Assembly: GCA_032156805.1 (NCBI GenBank) | Contig: JALDXQ010000299.1 | Span: 1 to 6,883, forward strand | DNA from: Gp6-AA40 sp032156805 | GTDB lineage: Bacteria; Acidobacteriota; Vicinamibacteria; Vicinamibacterales; UBA2999 | Direction: 5' to 3' | Length of the DNA stretch: 6,883 nt | Shown: positions 4,344 through 6,883 of the stretch, one piece after another | Layout: each line of letters opens with the position of its first letter | How positions within the stretch are numbered: position 1 is the first letter of the stretch | Program-made: the position numbers and the translations under genes | Notes under the pieces: generated by a model | Told to the model about the DNA's origin: nothing | The model's database searches: none | Seen by the model: only the letters and a program-made list of their open reading frames with translations

Positions 4344-5555
4344 ATGTCGATCGTCGTCCAGAAATACGGCGGCAGCAGCGTTGCCGACGTCGGGAAGCTG
4401 CGATACGTCGCCGAGCGAGTGATGCAGACTGCGCGTCGCGGACATCAGGTTGTGGTCGTCGTCTCCGCGATGGGTGATACGACCGACGAGCTACTGGCGA
4501 TGGCCAAGCAGCTCTCGCCAAACCCGGAGCGTCGTGAGCTCGACATGCTCCTCTCGGCGGGTGAGCGGATCTCGATGGCGTTGTTGTCGCTGGCGATCCG
4601 CGAGCTCGGCGGAGATGCCATCAGCTTCACCGGCAGCCAGTCCGGCATCATCACGAACGATCGCCACGTCGATGCGCGCATCATCGAGGTACGGCCGTTT
4701 CGCGTGCAGGACGAACTCGCTCGCGGCCGTATTGTCGTCGTCGCCGGCTATCAAGGTGTCTCGTACAAGCGCGAGGTGACGACGCTGGGACGCGGCGGCA
4801 GCGACACGACAGCGGTGGCGATGGCCGCGGCACTCGATGCGGAGTATTGCGAAATCTGCTCGGACGTGGACGGTGTGTACTCCTCCGATCCGCGGACCGT
4901 GCCAGCGGCGACGCGCATTGGCACCCTTTCCTACGAGGAGACTCAGGAAATGGCGGAGGCGGGTGCGAAGGTCCTAAACGCCCAGGCGGTTGAATTCGCC
5001 AAGGACAAAGGGATCGCCATCTACGCACGTGCGACGCAGGGGCCGCTTCCGGGTGCGGACCCGTCCTCTGATGGGACGGTCGTTCGAAAGAGCCCGCCGC
5101 GGATGCCAGGTACTGTCGTCGGTGTGGCCAGCGAGCGCGACCTGCTGATGCTCGACGCCAGCGCCCCGTCTGCCGATGTGCTCGCGTTGCTCTCCGAGCG
5201 CAGCGTGCCAGGCAAACAGCTGCACGTCTTCGACGGCCGCACGACGGTGGCGATCTCGCACGAGAACCTGCACGACGAGGACCGGCTGAGAAAGGCGCTG
5301 GAGACACGACTCGGCGGACACGCTCGCCTGGTCGACGGCCTCGCCGCCCTGAGTGTCATTGGGGCCGGGATCAACGCGACCTACGACAACGTCCTGGCGG
5401 GTTCGGCGACACTGGCTGGCATCGGAATCGCCCCTGCCGGCATTGCGACGTCATCATTCCGCATCACGTGGATGGTGCCAGACGATCGCGTAAAGGAGGC
5501 TGTCCGCGCGTTGCACGAGCGCTACATCGAACAGCAGCGCCCGCTCGTGCCCTGA
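4344..5555 (+). CDS. lysC: Aspartate kinase (aspartokinase)
   Basis: A 403-residue enzyme that phosphorylates L-aspartate with ATP, the first step towards lysine, threonine, methionine and diaminopimelate; cytoplasmic. Visible motifs: KYGGSSVAD (7-15), VVVSAMGDTTDEL (38-50), LSAGERIS (70-77), SGIITND (100-106), TTLGRGGSDTTA (146-157) and CEICSDVDGVYSSDPR (169-184), all hallmarks of the amino-acid kinase fold. Two ACT domains follow at about 257-325 and 335-395, the layout of the short, monofunctional class. Length is normal. ATG 4344 gives the canonical MSIVVQKYGGSS opening; no ribosome binding site precedes it. The second ACT domain reads SVIGAGINATYDNV and IATSSFRITW where many homologues have a GMRSHPGVA-like loop and STSEIKIS, so feedback binding may differ. 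It is convergent with the receptor gene 58 bases downstream. No other lysine-pathway gene is present. Confidence 0.97.
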   Translation: MSIVVQKYGGSSVADVGKLRYVAERVMQTARRGHQVVVVVSAMGDTTDELLAMAKQLSPNPERRELDMLLSAGERISMALLSLAIRELGGDAISFTGSQSGIITNDRHVDARIIEVRPFRVQDELARGRIVVVAGYQGVSYKREVTTLGRGGSDTTAVAMAAALDAEYCEICSDVDGVYSSDPRTVPAATRIGTLSYEETQEMAEAGAKVLNAQAVEFAKDKGIAIYARATQGPLPGADPSSDGTVVRKSPPRMPGTVVGVASERDLLMLDASAPSADVLALLSERSVPGKQLHVFDGRTTVAISHENLHDEDRLRKALETRLGGHARLVDGLAALSVIGAGINATYDNVLAGSATLAGIGIAPAGIATSSFRITWMVPDDRVKEAVRALHERYIEQQRPLVP

Positions 5556-5613
5556 GACTCAACTGGTGGTGTGCGACGCCGAGTCAGTGCCCATGATCGG
5601 TGAGGCGCAATCG

Positions 5614-6883
5614 CTACCACTGCAACCGGGCGCCGATCCGAAGAACGCGCGGCCCCGTGATCGCGGTCGGCCGCAGCCACGAGCTCCCCGAGATGGTTGT
5701 GAGCGTCTGTGCGGCATTGGTATTGAACACGTTGTACACGTCGAAGAATCCCATGACACGTACAGCTTTGATGCGAAACGTTTTCTCGGTGCGCACGTCG
5801 ACGAGCGTGATGTCAGGCGTTCGATTGGCTGCGATCGGTTCGGTTTTGATGGTCGCGCTCCCATAGTTGAGCGCTTGAACGAAGGTGCGCGCGAACGGCG
5901 TTCCGGATTGATGTCGGACGACGGGGACGACGAGAAAGCCCCAGGGCAGATTCACCGTGCCGTTCAGTTTTGCCTGCCACGTCCTGTACCGGTCCTGATT
6001 GCGCGTGGCGCTGATCAGAGCATTCGGCGTGAAATCATTTCCCGTCCCAACGGCGGCCTCGTGGCTCCATGTTTCTGTGAAACTGGCCAGCAACGACCAA
6101 CCTGTGCGCTGACGTTTCGTCGCCGTGACCTCCCAGGTGTAGTACTCGCTGTTGCTGTCAGGCAGGTTCGTCGTCAGGTTTACGGGCGACGCATTCAAAG
6201 ATGCCGGGGTCAGATTGTAGGCGGTCACGGATCCGCGATCATCGCCGGAACCGATTCGGCCGTCAGGACCGGGATCGACGGCGGCGACGGGCACTGAATA
6301 CGCATCGAGCGGCCGGCTGACGTTGATCGTGCCGTACGGCTGCTGCTTCGCGTTCAGCACCAAGCCGGTCCGAACGCCGATATCAGGCGCCACCTCGCGC
6401 TCGATGTACACGCTGGCCTGCCGGACATACGTATTCTGGATGCTCGGATCGAGCCGGGTGGATGCGCTACCCCCGGAGACGGCGATCAATCGTCCTTCCT
6501 CACCAGCATCCCATCGGCCGTTCGAGTTGGCATCGTTGGTCCACACGTAGGTCTGCGACCAGCCGGAAGGATTAGGGTTGAGGCTTACCGTGAAGTTGGT
6601 TCCGGGGTAGACCCAGAACTGTCCGTAGTGGAGTTTGAGCACAGTCCTGCCATCGCCAGTGAGATCGGCGCTCATACCCACGCGTGGCGCCCAGTTGTTG
6701 AACGTGAGCACGGGGTCGATCTCTGGGAACGTCTGTCCTGCAGGTCCCTGCTGCTCGGGAAGAATGGGCTGGTAGCGATCGAGGCGCATGCCAAGAGAAA
6801 GCGTGACCCGGCCATTCAGACGCCAAGCGTCGTCCACGAAACCAGCGGCGGTCGTCAGAGCGTTCTTCGACACGTTCGGGCCC
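5614..6883 (-). CDS. TonB-dependent receptor, C-terminal barrel portion (5' end outside the window)
   Basis: The minus strand is open from the window edge to TAG 5614, giving at least 422 residues. Alternating beta strands of an outer-membrane barrel are visible: GRVTLSLGMRLDRY, NNWAPRVGMSADLTGDGRTV, KLHYGQFWVYP, SVYIEREVAPDIGVRTGLVL, YYTWEVTATKR, WQAKLNGTVNLPWGF and VRVMGFFDVYNVFNTNAAQT. It ends ITGPRVLRIGARLQW, with the terminal aromatic residue used for barrel assembly. DANSNGRWDAGEE and DPGPDGRIGSGDD are Asp/Gly-rich loops of calcium-binding style. This fits the large acidobacterial receptors with an N-terminal carboxypeptidase-regulatory-like domain and a plug, all lying upstream of the window. 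The substrate (glycan, peptide or siderophore) cannot be read. GTG 6873 is internal, not a start, since the frame continues to the edge. Confidence 0.93.
   Translation of the reverse strand, partial: GPNVSKNALTTAAGFVDDAWRLNGRVTLSLGMRLDRYQPILPEQQGPAGQTFPEIDPVLTFNNWAPRVGMSADLTGDGRTVLKLHYGQFWVYPGTNFTVSLNPNPSGWSQTYVWTNDANSNGRWDAGEEGRLIAVSGGSASTRLDPSIQNTYVRQASVYIEREVAPDIGVRTGLVLNAKQQPYGTINVSRPLDAYSVPVAAVDPGPDGRIGSGDDRGSVTAYNLTPASLNASPVNLTTNLPDSNSEYYTWEVTATKRQRTGWSLLASFTETWSHEAAVGTGNDFTPNALISATRNQDRYRTWQAKLNGTVNLPWGFLVVPVVRHQSGTPFARTFVQALNYGSATIKTEPIAANRTPDITLVDVRTEKTFRIKAVRVMGFFDVYNVFNTNAAQTLTTISGSSWLRPTAITGPRVLRIGARLQW

Noticed and set aside
4681..5307. 208-codon minus-strand ORF inside lysC
   Set aside because: Arg/Pro/Ser-rich product antisense to a certain aspartate kinase; typical GC-rich shadow.
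5556..5613. Terminator between the convergent lysC and receptor genes
   Set aside because: Only a weak GACTC/GAGTC pairing is visible and there is no T-run on either strand.
5566..6297. 243-codon plus-strand ORF opposite the receptor
   Set aside because: Antisense to a clear outer-membrane barrel; Arg/Gly-rich composition and no domain.

Overview
The window is about 6.9 kb of GC-rich bacterial DNA. The protein flavours point to Acidobacteriota, probably a Vicinamibacteria-like lineage. The clues are a large TonB-dependent receptor of the acidobacterial type ending in an aromatic outer-membrane signature, a PIN toxin and integrase of types I associate with that group, and a pair of mobile-element proteins. 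This placement is an inference from recalled family resemblance, with no search behind it.

Layout. (1) Positions 1-818, minus strand: a vapBC-type toxin-antitoxin pair (VapB 558-818, VapC 105-551), followed by the first codons of a further minus-strand gene that leaves the window (1-68). (2) Positions 933-1612, minus strand: a decayed recombination module. It has an excisionase-like HTH gene broken by an amber stop (1364-1612), then the 5' third of a tyrosine integrase (933-1295) that has lost its catalytic domain and whose frame runs open into vapB. (3) Positions 1613-1763: a short divergent control region with two perfect palindromes. (4) Positions 1711-3704, plus strand: two genes overlapping by ATGA. 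The first is a winged-helix plus nuclease-like protein resembling the replication-relaxation family, the second a conserved mobile-element protein without a known function. The first gene has a strong ribosome binding site that feeds a different frame from the conserved body, which suggests a frameshift near its 5' end. (5) Positions 3705-4343: mostly non-coding, with a perfect 20-bp inverted repeat and a second nested hairpin. (6) Positions 4344-5555, plus strand: lysC, aspartate kinase. (7) Positions 5614-6883, minus strand: the C-terminal barrel part of a TonB-dependent receptor, convergent with lysC and cut by the window edge.

Taken together, roughly 1-3.7 kb looks like the degraded remnant of an integrative element next to chromosomal housekeeping genes (lysC and the receptor). 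Recombination genes are broken. The toxin-antitoxin pair and the plus-strand operon body still look intact. The two halves are divergently arranged around the 1613-1763 control region. I see no rRNA, tRNA or CRISPR array and no convincing full attachment site. The two-gene plus-strand operon is the least characterised part of the window.
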